Of a DNA stretch of 64,000 nucleotides, positions 57,172 to 64,000 are shown in pieces. The stretch comes from AP-15 sp963772965 (GTDB lineage: Bacteria > Pseudomonadota > Alphaproteobacteria > ATCC43930 > CGMCC-115725). The stretch spans positions 62,001 to 126,000 of the forward strand of contig CAVYZU010000004.1 of NCBI GenBank assembly GCA_963772965.1, written 5' to 3'. The translations under genes were made by a program, and so were the position numbers. Position 1 is the stretch's first letter. Each line of letters starts with the position of its first letter. The notes under the pieces are model-generated. The model saw nothing but the letters and a program-made list of their open reading frames with translations, had not been told where the DNA came from and did not search any database.

Positions 57172-57265
57172 GCATCGTTTTGTCCCCCCAACGATGCGAT
57201 GTTGCCTGTCGGACGGGCAAACCGACAGGTACAGAAGCCCCGGTCCCCCCCGACCGGGGCTTTTC
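57172..57265 (+). ncRNA. Candidate small RNA: three hairpins, two with C6 loops, ending in an intrinsic terminator
   Basis: Hairpin 1 is GCATCGTT/AACGATGC (57172-57197) with loop TTGTCCCCCC. Hairpin 2 is CCTGTCGG/CCGACAGG (57205-57229). Hairpin 3 is AAGCCCCGGTC/GACCGGGGCTT (57235-57262) with loop CCCCCC and a T tract. Two exposed C-rich loops next to a strong terminator recall alphaproteobacterial sRNAs whose CCUCC-type loops pair with ribosome-binding sites. The 5' end is unknown and could lie upstream at about 57120. It could instead be a leader of the esterase gene, though the terminator argues for a separate transcript. Confidence 0.55.
57235..57265 (+). terminator. Strong rho-independent terminator
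   Basis: An 11-bp perfect GC-rich stem (AAGCCCCGGTC/GACCGGGGCTT), 6-base loop and TTTTCT tail. It lies 94 bases before the esterase start and ends the candidate small RNA or the upstream operon. Confidence 0.85.
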
Positions 57266-57358
57266 TGTATCGGGCATCCGCTGCAACTAGACAGGCTGGT
57301 GTCGGGGATGCTGCATTCTTTAGAATAACTATCGGCTATTCAGCCAAACCGGGAGCAG

Positions 57359-58312
57359 ATGATGACGCTTGATGACGACGCCGCACGCGTTCTGGAGTTG
57401 GTGCGGCTGTCGGGCCGGCCACCCTTCGAGGCGGTTTCGGTGGCGGAAGCGCGCGCGCTCTTCCTGGGTGGGCGTGAGGTCTTCTCGCCTGAGCCGCAGC
57501 CGGTGGCCGAGACCCGCGATTTTGCGATTACCGGGTTGCGGGGCCACAGATTGGTATTGCGGCTGTACCGCGGCGCCGGCACTACCCGCGATATGGCACT
57601 ACCGGCGCTGGTTTTTTTTCACGGCGGCGGTTGGGTCGTCGGTGATCTCGAAACTCATGACACGATGTGCCGACACATCGCCAATCGCGCCGGCTGCGCA
57701 GTCGTCGCCGTCGATTATCGGCTCGCTCCCGAACATAAATTCCCCGCGGCGGTCAAGGACTGCCTGGCCGCGACCGAATGGCTGGCCGAGAATGGGGATC
57801 AACTCAGGATAGACCGCAGCCGGCTCGCCATCGGCGGCGACAGCGCCGGCGGCAACCTCGCAGCGGTGGTCAGTCTGATCGCCCGCGATCGCGGTACGCC
57901 AAAGCTGTGCGGCCAGCTGTTATTCTACCCTGCTCTCGATTTCGGAATGAAGCAGGCCTCATACCAGCGCTTTGCCGAAGGGCATCTGTTGACCGAGGCG
58001 ACGATGCGCTGGTTTGCGGAGGCCTATCTGCGCGGTCCCAACGATGTTGGCGATTGGCGCGTTTCGCCGCTGCGCGCCCGCGATCTATCGGGTCTGCCGC
58101 CAGCCTATGTATTGACCGCCGGCTATGATCCGCTGTGCGACGAAGGCGTCGCCTATGCCCGGCGTCTGCAGGAATCTGCAATCTCAGTGCAGCACCGCCA
58201 TGTCGGCGGCCAGATCCACGGCTTTTTGCTTATGGGCAAGATCGTGCGTGCGGCTGATCCGGCATTGGACGATATCGCGGACGCGCTCAAGAAATTTTTC
58301 GACCGCGGGTGA
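57359..58312 (+). CDS. HSL-family alpha/beta hydrolase (esterase/lipase)
   Basis: A 317-residue enzyme of the hormone-sensitive-lipase (family IV esterase) group. The oxyanion motif HGGGW is at residues 88-92 and the nucleophile motif GDSAGGN places Ser at 162. Asp is expected in LTAGYDPLCDEG and His in GGQIHGFLLM. VAVDYRLAPEHKFPAAVKD is the conserved run between them. GGGAGCAG precedes the ATG. It should cleave short-chain carboxylic esters in the cytoplasm. Its stop lies 48 bases before the next ATG (MFS transporter), and the two may form an operon. Confidence 0.92.
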   Translation: MMTLDDDAARVLELVRLSGRPPFEAVSVAEARALFLGGREVFSPEPQPVAETRDFAITGLRGHRLVLRLYRGAGTTRDMALPALVFFHGGGWVVGDLETHDTMCRHIANRAGCAVVAVDYRLAPEHKFPAAVKDCLAATEWLAENGDQLRIDRSRLAIGGDSAGGNLAAVVSLIARDRGTPKLCGQLLFYPALDFGMKQASYQRFAEGHLLTEATMRWFAEAYLRGPNDVGDWRVSPLRARDLSGLPPAYVLTAGYDPLCDEGVAYARRLQESAISVQHRHVGGQIHGFLLMGKIVRAADPALDDIADALKKFFDRG

Positions 58313-58359
58313 GGCCGGCGCGAGCCGTCCCTAGCTATCGGCGCCAGGAACATCTGCAG

Positions 58360-59736
58360 ATGACGCCGCGGGAGTGGCTGCGCCTGGTGCTGGTCGGGCT
58401 TGGCGCCGCGGTGGTGCCGCTCGACACTGCGGTCAATATCGGATTCCCCGACATTACCCGCAGCTTTGGCCTGCCGATCCAGATGATCCAATGGGTCGTG
58501 ATTTGCTACGTGCTGACCTACGCCAGCCTGATGCTGGCGTTTGGCCGGCTCGGCGACATTTTTGGCCACGCGCGGGTTTTCCGCACCGGGTTAGCTTGGA
58601 GCGTCGTTGCTTTTCTGCTGTGTGCCGCCGCACCCGCCTATGGCTGGCTGTTGTTCTGCCGTTTTCTTCAAGGGATTGGAGCGGGGCTGGTGATCAGCGT
58701 CGCTCCGGCGCTAGTGACGGAGCTTTTTCCCGAGAGCCGTCGCAGCCGTGCCGTCGCGGCGTTCACGATGATTTTTGCTTTGGCCTCGGCAGCCGGACCG
58801 CTGATCGGCGGGGCTCTCGTCAATGTTTGGGGCTGGCCCGCCGTATTCTGGTTTCGCGCGCCAATCGCACTTGTCGCTTTGGTCTTTGTCCGCGGACTCC
58901 CGCACAGCGCCGGCTCAGAGAACCGTGAGCCGCTCGATCTGCTCGGGGCTGTTCTGCTGACGCTGACAATCAGCAGCGCATTATTGTTTGTAAATCAGGT
59001 ATCGCAATTTGGGCCGCGGCATTGGGGCGCCGTTCCTCTGTTCATCCTGGCCACGGCCAGCTCGTTTTTCTTTGTGCGCCGCGAGGCACGGTTCCCGGCC
59101 CCGATCGTCAATCTTAAATTCTTCCGCAATCCGGCGTTTGCGAGCATCAATTCGGCGAGCGTGCTCGTCTATCTGACGAGTTTTTCGATACTTCTATTTG
59201 TCCCTTATTACCTGGTCCGTGTGATGGGATTGCCGCTGCCCCGGGCTGGCGCCATTCTTGCCGCCTCGTCTGCCGGGACGATCGCCGCCTCGCCGGTAGC
59301 CGGCCGGCTAATCGAATATGTTCCCGCCAACCGCATCGCATTTGGCGGTGCCGTCTTGGGCGGAATGGGGCTGATCGCTATCGGCTGGAATGCCGCCCCG
59401 CTTGGGCCGATGCCATGGCTTTTGGCCGCTCTGATCTTGCAAGGGTTCGGCGTCGGTTTGTTTCAGGTTGCTTATATGGATGTTGTCTTGGGTACCATTC
59501 CGCTACATCACCGCGGTGTGGCCGGCAGCGTGACAACATTGGCGCGCACACTCGGCACGGTTAGCGGCGCGACCTTGCTGACCTTGCTGTTCCACGCCGT
59601 CGAGACATCGGCGCTTGGCGGTGGCCAAGCGGCGGCGACCGCCTTTATAACCGCGTTTCGGCCGACCTTTCAGATCGCCGGCGTGGTCTCGATCCTGGCT
59701 GGTTTTGCGGCGATTGCTGTCGCCAAGCGCCGTTGA
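58360..59736 (+). CDS. MFS transporter, DHA2-like
   Basis: A 458-residue carrier with about 12-14 membrane helices. Helix 1 reads VLVGLGAAVVPLDTAVNIGF, a DHA2-type motif C-like start (LDxTVxNxAxP), and the A-motif region is FGRLGDIFGHARVFRTG. The C-terminal half shows GNPAFxS-like FFRNPAFASINSASVLVYL. ATG 58360 has AGGAA nine bases upstream; a GTG at 58309 overlapping the esterase stop is an alternative and adds 17 residues. It probably exports a drug or metabolite. Co-transcription with the esterase is likely. Confidence 0.88.
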   Translation: MTPREWLRLVLVGLGAAVVPLDTAVNIGFPDITRSFGLPIQMIQWVVICYVLTYASLMLAFGRLGDIFGHARVFRTGLAWSVVAFLLCAAAPAYGWLLFCRFLQGIGAGLVISVAPALVTELFPESRRSRAVAAFTMIFALASAAGPLIGGALVNVWGWPAVFWFRAPIALVALVFVRGLPHSAGSENREPLDLLGAVLLTLTISSALLFVNQVSQFGPRHWGAVPLFILATASSFFFVRREARFPAPIVNLKFFRNPAFASINSASVLVYLTSFSILLFVPYYLVRVMGLPLPRAGAILAASSAGTIAASPVAGRLIEYVPANRIAFGGAVLGGMGLIAIGWNAAPLGPMPWLLAALILQGFGVGLFQVAYMDVVLGTIPLHHRGVAGSVTTLARTLGTVSGATLLTLLFHAVETSALGGGQAAATAFITAFRPTFQIAGVVSILAGFAAIAVAKRR

Positions 59737-59756
59737 CCTCCAATTGTCCGACGGCC

Positions 59757-59981
59757 TCAGGTTAGGGGCGCATTTTCTTCGAGCGTAAAGCCGACCTTCA
59801 TGATCACCTGAAAATGAGCAACCTTGCCGTCTTCGACGTGGCCGCGGGTCTGGAGCACCTCAAACCAGCCGACCTGCCGCAAGGTCCGCGCCGCGCGCTC
59901 GACCCCGTTCCGGATCGCATCCTCTATGCTGTTTTCGGAAGAGCCGGCAACCTCAATGATCCGATAGACATGATCAGTCAT
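59757..59981 (-). CDS. Dodecin family protein
   Basis: A 74-residue flavin-storing dodecin. It reads VYRIIEVAGSSENSIEDAIR, then RAARTLRQVGWFEVLQTRG (the Trp stacks against flavin) and VAHFQVIMKVGFTLEE. Length and motif order match the family, whose members assemble into hollow dodecamers binding riboflavin or FMN. AGGAGG lies 8 bases before the ATG. Convergent with the MFS gene. Confidence 0.95.
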   Translation of the reverse strand: MTDHVYRIIEVAGSSENSIEDAIRNGVERAARTLRQVGWFEVLQTRGHVEDGKVAHFQVIMKVGFTLEENAPLT

Positions 59982-60150
59982 TTACATCCTCCTGTGGTTG
60001 GCCGCGGGCGCTGCCGGCAGCATTGTTGCTCTTAGAGAACACGCGAGGCATCAAGCTCATCCCACACCGAGGTAACTTAGACCATCACGCCGATTTCTGT
60101 CCGCGTTATTCTGCGGCCAACCGGGCCGCCGCGAAAGGGAGGTATCGAAA

Positions 60151-60492
60151 ATGCCGGTCACGATGTATCACAATCCCCGCTGCAACACCTCGCGGCGGAC
60201 CTTGGCGATGCTGCGCGAGCGCGGGGTCGAGCCGCAGATCATCGAATATTTGAAAACCCCGCCTTCAGCGTCCGAGCTAAAGCAGATCCTGGGTCAGCTG
60301 AAGATACCGGCCGCCAAGTTACTCCGCAAAAAAGAGGCTGCCGCCGCCGGCGTCGACCCCAAGACCCTGTCCGAAGACCAGCTGATCGCGGCCATGGTCA
60401 AGAACCCGATCGTCATCGAGCGGCCGATCGTCTTCTCCAATGGGAAAGCCGCTCTCGGCCGACCGCCGGAAGCGGTGCTGTCGGTGATCTGA
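60151..60492 (+). CDS. arsC: Arsenate reductase, glutaredoxin-type (ArsC)
   Basis: A 113-residue protein with MYHNPRCNTSRRTLAML, where Cys11 is the active cysteine and the following Arg helps bind oxyanion. IEYLKTPPSASELKQIL and IVIERPIVFSNGKAALGRPP complete the ArsC/Spx fold, the latter supplying the second anion-binding Arg. It reduces arsenate to arsenite using glutathione/glutaredoxin. GGGAGG precedes the ATG. No arsB, acr3 or arsR is adjacent, so it may be a constitutive or alternative ArsC-like thiol enzyme. Confidence 0.92.
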   Translation: MPVTMYHNPRCNTSRRTLAMLRERGVEPQIIEYLKTPPSASELKQILGQLKIPAAKLLRKKEAAAAGVDPKTLSEDQLIAAMVKNPIVIERPIVFSNGKAALGRPPEAVLSVI

Positions 60493-60496
60493 GCCG

Positions 60497-61300
60497 CTAG
60501 TCCGGCGGTGTCTTTGCGGTGTATTCGGCGGCGGGAAAGGTGCCGCCCTGGTAACGTTCGGCGATCGGGTCCGCGCCCGCCGGCTCGGCTGCCAGGACCG
60601 CCTCGGCATAGGGCTCGGAATCGTCCTGCGGTTTGTAGCCGAGGCGATAGGCGTTCGAATTGTCGTACCAGGAACGCCGGTTGTTCGAGACGCCATAGAC
60701 GATCTCGTAGCGGACCTCCGGATGTTCGAGCCCGATGCGCACGAGTTGGGTCAGGTCACGCGGGCTGATCCAGATCGATAGCCGCCGTTTATCGATCGGC
60801 TCGGTGCCGAAATTGCCGATCCGCACGCACAGAAAACCGATCCCGTGCTTGTCGGCATAGAGGCTGGCGAGCGCCTCGGAGAATGCCTTGCTGACCCCAT
60901 AGCGGCTGTCCGGTCGCGGCACGACGCGATGATCGATCGTCTGGTCGCGCGGATAAAAGCCGACCGCGTGATTGCTCGTCGCCATGACAATGCGCTGCAC
61001 GCCGGCCCGGCGCGCCGCCTCGAACACATTGTAGACGCCGACAATGTTCGACTGCAGGATCACCGGCCAGTCGGCCTCGCCGGAGTTGCCGCCGAGATGG
61101 ATAATGCCGTCAACTCCTTCGACCATCCGCTCAACCGCCGCCATGTCGGAGATTTCCGTTTGGTCGATCTCTTCGCGGTCGCGCGCCGCTGGCAGCGGCA
61201 CTCGATCCGACAGCCGCAACACCGGATAGACCCCGCGCAATGTCTCCCGCAACGCTCGGCCAATTCCACCACCCGCCCCGGTAATCAGCACCCGATGCAT
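60497..61300 (-). CDS. NAD-dependent epimerase/dehydratase-type protein, uronate dehydrogenase-like
   Basis: A 267-residue extended SDR. The cofactor loop is ITGAGGGIGRALRETL. Features shared with uronate dehydrogenases (Udh) include ATSNHAVGFYPRDQTID, RYGVSKAFSEALASLYADK with catalytic Tyr and Lys, SIWISPRDLTQLVRIGLE and YGVSNNRRSWYDNSNAYRLG. Udh oxidises hexuronic acids to aldarolactones. The similarity is good but no aldarate or pectin genes are nearby, so another sugar substrate is possible. Convergent with arsC, 4 bases apart. Confidence 0.85.
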   Translation of the reverse strand: MHRVLITGAGGGIGRALRETLRGVYPVLRLSDRVPLPAARDREEIDQTEISDMAAVERMVEGVDGIIHLGGNSGEADWPVILQSNIVGVYNVFEAARRAGVQRIVMATSNHAVGFYPRDQTIDHRVVPRPDSRYGVSKAFSEALASLYADKHGIGFLCVRIGNFGTEPIDKRRLSIWISPRDLTQLVRIGLEHPEVRYEIVYGVSNNRRSWYDNSNAYRLGYKPQDDSEPYAEAVLAAEPAGADPIAERYQGGTFPAAEYTAKTPPD

Positions 61301-61331
61301 CGTTCTCCTCCCTCAGCAAACTGCTCGTAAA

Positions 61332-61671
61332 CTAGCCGAGGATATCGGAAATTGCGGCTCTTAGGGCGGACTGATCATCCGGCATCAGGCTGCCGAGCTG
61401 CCGTAACACTAAGCCGCGTTCGATAGTCGCGATCACTGGCTTAATAGTTGACGGCCTTAGCAAACCTGCTCTTTGTCAATCTTTAACAATTACATCGCCA
61501 ACAGTTGAGATGGTTCTCATTTAAGCTAGTGACAGCCATGATTATGTAGTCGGGGCGCTCTCGATGATAGTTAGCGCTCGAAATGATAACTGCGGGCCGC
61601 CTTTTACTTGTCGTCTGATCAGTAAATGGAAAGGGAACGAGGACAACGTCGCCGAACTCACAGCCGATCAT
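61332..61671 (-). pseudogene. PemK/MazF-type toxin, inactivated by frame shift and nonsense codon
   Basis: The first frame gives GDVVLVPFPFTDQTTSKRRP then AVIISSANYHRERPDYIIMAVTS, the N-terminal half of a MazF/PemK endoribonuclease, and stops early at 61483. The rest is readable in another frame: VGDVIVKD, TGA, QRAGLLRPSTIKPVIATIE, then RQLGSLMPDDQSALRAAI to a TAG at 61332-61334. In intact relatives the TGA position is Trp (KDWQ), so one base changed TGG to TGA (61476-61478). Two independent lesions make this a true pseudogene. Confidence 0.8.
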
Positions 61672-61861
61672 ATTCAGCGTCGTCCGGATTGTCCCAAATC
61701 GACCGGAAGGACTTTTCCGATACCTGCAAAGCCGCGTCGGTCAGCCGTTTTTCTTCTGTGCGAGCGCGCAAGAAATCTACAAAGTCTTCGACCTCCGCAA
61801 CCCTATCGGGGGGAAGGCCCCGGATTTTTTCGATCAAGACACGCTCTTGCCTAGGGTTCAT
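61658..61861 (-). CDS. Antitoxin partner of the PemK/MazF-type toxin
   Basis: A 67-residue protein beginning with a helix (ERVLIEKIRGLPPDRVAEVE) and DFVDFLRARTEEKRL, as in DUF2281-like or VapB/MazE-type small antitoxins, with an acidic C-terminus (SIWDNPDDAEYDRL) that would wrap the toxin. It lies immediately upstream of the toxin and overlaps it by 14 bases, the normal antitoxin-first order. Since the toxin is dead, this gene is under no obvious selection but is still intact. Confidence 0.75.
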   Translation of the reverse strand: MNPRQERVLIEKIRGLPPDRVAEVEDFVDFLRARTEEKRLTDAALQVSEKSFRSIWDNPDDAEYDRL

Positions 61862-61898
61862 TAGGTCACGGCCCTAAAGGTTGCTCAAATGTCCCTCG

Positions 61899-62576
61899 CT
61901 ATCGCACCGTTCGCACCGGCGGCACTTCGGCGGGGACGTTCAGATTGCAGCCGGTGGCGGATTTGATTTCGTCGATGGTTACACCGGGGGCGATTTCCTT
62001 GAGTTCGAGGCCTCGCGGCGTCACCGCGAACAGGCCAAAATTGGTCACCACGAGGTTGACGACGCCGCGCGCTGTTGCCGGGATCGTGCAGCGCTCGACC
62101 AGCCGCGGGGCGCCGTTGCGCGTCTGATGCTCCATCGCGACAAACACGTGTTTGGCGCAAGCCGCGAGATCCATCGCCCCGCCGATGCCGCCGCCCTGCT
62201 GCCCCGCCATCTTCCAGTTCGCGAAATCGCCGTTTTCGGCGACCTCGTAGGCCCCGAGCACAGTCACATCGATCCGCCCGCTGCGGATCAGCGCAAACGA
62301 GTTGGCGTGATGGACGATCGCCGCGCCCGGGCGGAGAGTGACGTGCTGGCCGCCGGCATTGACGAGGTGCATATCCTCTTTGCCTGACGCGGCGAGCGGG
62401 CCGTAGCCGATCACACCATTCTCGGAATGAAAGATGATTTCCTTGTCGCCGAAATCGAAATTCGAGCACAAGGTCGGGATGCCGATGCCGAGATTGACGA
62501 TCCAGCCATCGCCGAACTCCATTGCTAGCCGATCGCACATTTGCTGACGGCTGAGCCCCTTTGCCCTCTCGCTCAT
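61899..62576 (-). CDS. CoA transferase subunit B (3-oxoacid CoA-transferase family)
   Basis: A 225-residue beta subunit. It reads FGDGWIVNLGIGIPTLCSNF and IIFHSENGVIGYGP, where the Glu of SENG is the catalytic residue that forms the CoA thioester. GGGIGGAMDLAACAKHVFVA follows. The C-terminus (VTIDEIKSATGCNLNVPAE) is typical. ATG 62576 is 2 bases past the stop of subunit A, so they are one operon. It transfers CoA between succinate or acetate and a 3-oxoacid, or a ring-cleavage product as in PcaIJ. Confidence 0.92.
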   Translation of the reverse strand: MSERAKGLSRQQMCDRLAMEFGDGWIVNLGIGIPTLCSNFDFGDKEIIFHSENGVIGYGPLAASGKEDMHLVNAGGQHVTLRPGAAIVHHANSFALIRSGRIDVTVLGAYEVAENGDFANWKMAGQQGGGIGGAMDLAACAKHVFVAMEHQTRNGAPRLVERCTIPATARGVVNLVVTNFGLFAVTPRGLELKEIAPGVTIDEIKSATGCNLNVPAEVPPVRTVR

Positions 62577-62578
62577 GG

Positions 62579-63319
62579 TCAGGTACTCGCAGGCAGTTGC
62601 GGCCACCATCCCTCGGGCGGCGGCGGGATCTTGACAATCCGGTGCACAAAAATCCCCGGCGTGTGCACATCGTCGGGGTCGATGGCGCCGATTGGCAGGA
62701 TGTCTTTCTCGACCTCGACCACCGTGACCCGCGCCGCCATCGCCATGATCGGGTTGAAATTGCGCTGCGAGCGGCGGAACCGCAGATTACCCGCGGCATC
62801 GGCCTGATAGGCGCGGATCATCGCATAGTCGAGCGGCAGAGCATGCTCGAGCAAATGCTCGCGGCCGTTGAAAACTCGGGTCTCGCGGCCCTCGGCAAGC
62901 TCGGTGCCGACCGCCGCCGGGGTGTAGAAAGCAGGGATGCCGGCGCCGGCGGCGCGCATGCGCTCGGCCAAGGTACCTTGCGGCACCAGCTCGGCCTCGA
63001 TCAGCCCCTTTGCGACATATTCCGACAGGATCAGGCGCTGCGAGGCGCGGGTCGGCGCGGTGAAGGCGCAGACCACCTTATTCACCTGCCCGTTTTGGAT
63101 CATCTGGCCCATATCGGGAGATTCGGGCGGCAAGGTGGCGCCACCGCGCGTCGAATTCGACACGCAGGTCAGCCCTTTGGCGCCTTGCGCCGCCACCGCG
63201 CCATAGAGGTTGATCGGCATCCCGACCACCGCGAACCCGCCAAAGCCGATCGTGGCACCATCGGGGATGTCGCGCACCGCCTCGGCAAAGCTCGAGAAGA
63301 TCTTGCTCCTGGCGCTCAT
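62579..63319 (-). CDS. CoA transferase subunit A
   Basis: A 246-residue alpha subunit from ATG 63319. It contains IPDGATIGFGGFAVVGMPIN (the GGF region near residues 24-35), VVCAFTAPTRASQRLILSEY, ELVPQGTLAERMRAAGAGIP with the conserved PQGT, and DYAMIRAYQADAAGNLRFRR. It pairs with subunit B downstream with a 2-base gap. A PcaB-like lyase at the start of the window could feed the same beta-ketoadipate route, but 60 kb separates them. Confidence 0.92.
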   Translation of the reverse strand: MSARSKIFSSFAEAVRDIPDGATIGFGGFAVVGMPINLYGAVAAQGAKGLTCVSNSTRGGATLPPESPDMGQMIQNGQVNKVVCAFTAPTRASQRLILSEYVAKGLIEAELVPQGTLAERMRAAGAGIPAFYTPAAVGTELAEGRETRVFNGREHLLEHALPLDYAMIRAYQADAAGNLRFRRSQRNFNPIMAMAARVTVVEVEKDILPIGAIDPDDVHTPGIFVHRIVKIPPPPEGWWPQLPAST

Positions 63320-63786
63320 TCCCCACCCAAATTTGTTCCACCTATGCCCGGCCTGCCCCGGCTGCCGCATGATGATCGGCACGACCAAGATCGGCAAAGC
63401 AAAAGTGCAGTCCCGACTATTCATCTGCCGGAACCGGGCGTTCGGCGAAGACAACCCAGAACTTGATGCTGGCGGCTCCGCGCCCCTAACCGACACCCTC
63501 CTGTTTTACCTGTTTTATCAGGTGCGAGATCAGGGCATTGCCTTTTTATGCGCTCAACGCAGAGGGCCGTCGATTAAACGAAGCCACAGTTTTGAGTGCT
63601 GTGCTGTACAGCAATAATATGATTTTGTCAATTACGATCTAAAGCGAACACGCCAGCCGGAGCCGGCCGGGAGGAGGTTCGACAGGAATTGCCTGCATCG
63701 GCGCCGTGCGTGGTTCGAGACTTATCCGGGCTTTGCCGGGACGCTGCTCATCGTAAGGTAAGCCCTTAATCGCAGTAACTAAGGGC
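63320..63786. other. Intergenic region, no gene recognised
   Basis: The frame of CoA transferase subunit A stays open upstream, but without homology. No other coding region, RNA or terminator was recognised up to the repeats that begin at about 63787. Confidence 0.35.
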
Positions 63787-63830
63787 CTCATCCTGGGGCG
63801 CCTCGCGAAGCGACGTCTCGAAGGACGCAT
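63787..63830. repeat. Alphaproteobacterial palindromic repeat (CATCCTG...CGAAGGACG type)
   Basis: CTCATCCTGGGGCGCC followed by TCGCGAAGCGACGTCTCGAA and GGACG has the outline of the widespread CTCATCCTGAGG...GTCTCGAAGGATG intergenic repeat, with an internal TCGC-GAAG-CGA hairpin. Degenerate copy. Confidence 0.5.
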
Positions 63831-63887
63831 ATCGCCGATCTCGTGGTGTGAACCAGACGGATAGTACCGATCTTGGCTCTCTTCGTC

Positions 63888-63975
63888 GCCCCCGCGGAAG
63901 CGGGGGTCCAGGCCAGAGACACGGTACCTTGGCCCCCGCGGAAGCGGGGGTCCAGGCCAGAGACACGGTACCTTG
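63888..63975. repeat. Two tandem 44-bp units each carrying a CCCCCGC/GCGGGGG palindrome
   Basis: Unit 1 is 63888-63931 and unit 2 is 63932-63975; they are identical as far as I can see. Each starts GCCCCCGCGGAAGCGGGGGT (a 7-bp stem around GGAA-type loop) and ends ACACGGTACCTTG. A further related palindrome (TTCCCGCTTTCGCGG) follows at about 63982-63997. It is the same class as the insertions in the IS5 transposase at 20937 and 21363. Confidence 0.8.
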
Positions 63976-64000
63976 CCCTAGATTCCCGCTTTCGCGGTAA

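Noticed and set aside
63888..63997. Tandem palindromic units considered as a CRISPR array.
   Set aside because: Units are directly adjacent without variable spacers and match REP-like palindromes seen elsewhere in the window.

Overview
The window looks like chromosome of a GC-rich soil or environmental alphaproteobacterium, probably of the Rhodospirillales/Hyphomicrobiales type. I infer this from base composition, from the TamA-TamB, DUF3300, DUF1326/DUF2182, DUF3618 and dodecin genes, and from alphaproteobacterial short palindromic repeats. No rRNA, CRISPR array or complete prophage was seen. There is one complete tRNA, tRNA-Val(GAC) at 22324-22398.

Layout. 1-9.4 kb: a cut-off FAD oxidoreductase, a zinc alcohol dehydrogenase, a small lipoprotein, bpt (N-end-rule transferase), a PcaB/PurB-type lyase, a Baeyer-Villiger-like monooxygenase, a 2-hydroxyacid dehydrogenase and an exported DUF3300 protein. 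9.7-16.4 kb: a dead Tyr/His-rich secreted protein gene, then tamA-tamB with four single-base frame breaks. 16.4-23.9 kb: a low-value island of remnants (LysR, tyrosine integrase, TauE/SafE, adenylate cyclase, half a tRNA, an exported proteasome-like hydrolase). It holds a well-preserved IS427-type IS5-family element inserted at the edge of an older IS5 copy that itself carries two palindromic insertions. A 187-bp tandem duplication lies in the same island. 23.9-33.4 kb: VOC protein, HNH protein, RibD-type reductase, NAD(P)H quinone oxidoreductase, an eroded DUF1326-DUF2182 pair, an MBL hydrolase, a lytic transglycosylase-SPOR lipoprotein with a Cys-bracketed repeat, an MFS carrier, and a pentapeptide-repeat/K+-channel fusion. 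33.4-42.9 kb: BON protein, ppk1 overlapping corA, amidohydrolase, Rieske ferredoxin, 2-hydroxyacid dehydrogenase, MASE4-type histidine kinase, SDR and hisI. 42.9-49.9 kb: a secreted coiled-coil protein, a three-gene membrane-stress operon (DUF3618, YqjE/holin-like, unknown), a class A PBP, chrA and an exported creatininase-family protein. 49.9-64 kb: a broken YncE-type propeller, an exosortase-EpsI fusion without partners, a luciferase-like oxidoreductase coupled to an alpha/beta hydrolase, a candidate small RNA with C-rich loops, an HSL esterase and MFS pair, dodecin, arsC, a uronate-dehydrogenase-like enzyme, a dead PemK/MazF toxin with its antitoxin, a two-subunit CoA transferase, and palindromic repeats at the end.

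The genes together suggest an aerobic heterotroph with oxidative catabolism of varied organic acids, ketones and esters, plus envelope biogenesis and stress functions. Phosphate storage (ppk1) and divalent-cation transport (corA) appear translationally coupled.

A caution runs through the window. At least eight otherwise well-conserved genes are broken by single-base frame changes, and nearly all are +1 insertions. This bias is more typical of uncorrected insertion-rich long-read errors than of natural bacterial gene decay, so many entries labelled pseudogene may be intact in the organism. Others, such as the MazF TGG-to-TGA change, the DUF1326 internal deletion and the IS and cyclase remnants, look truly dead.
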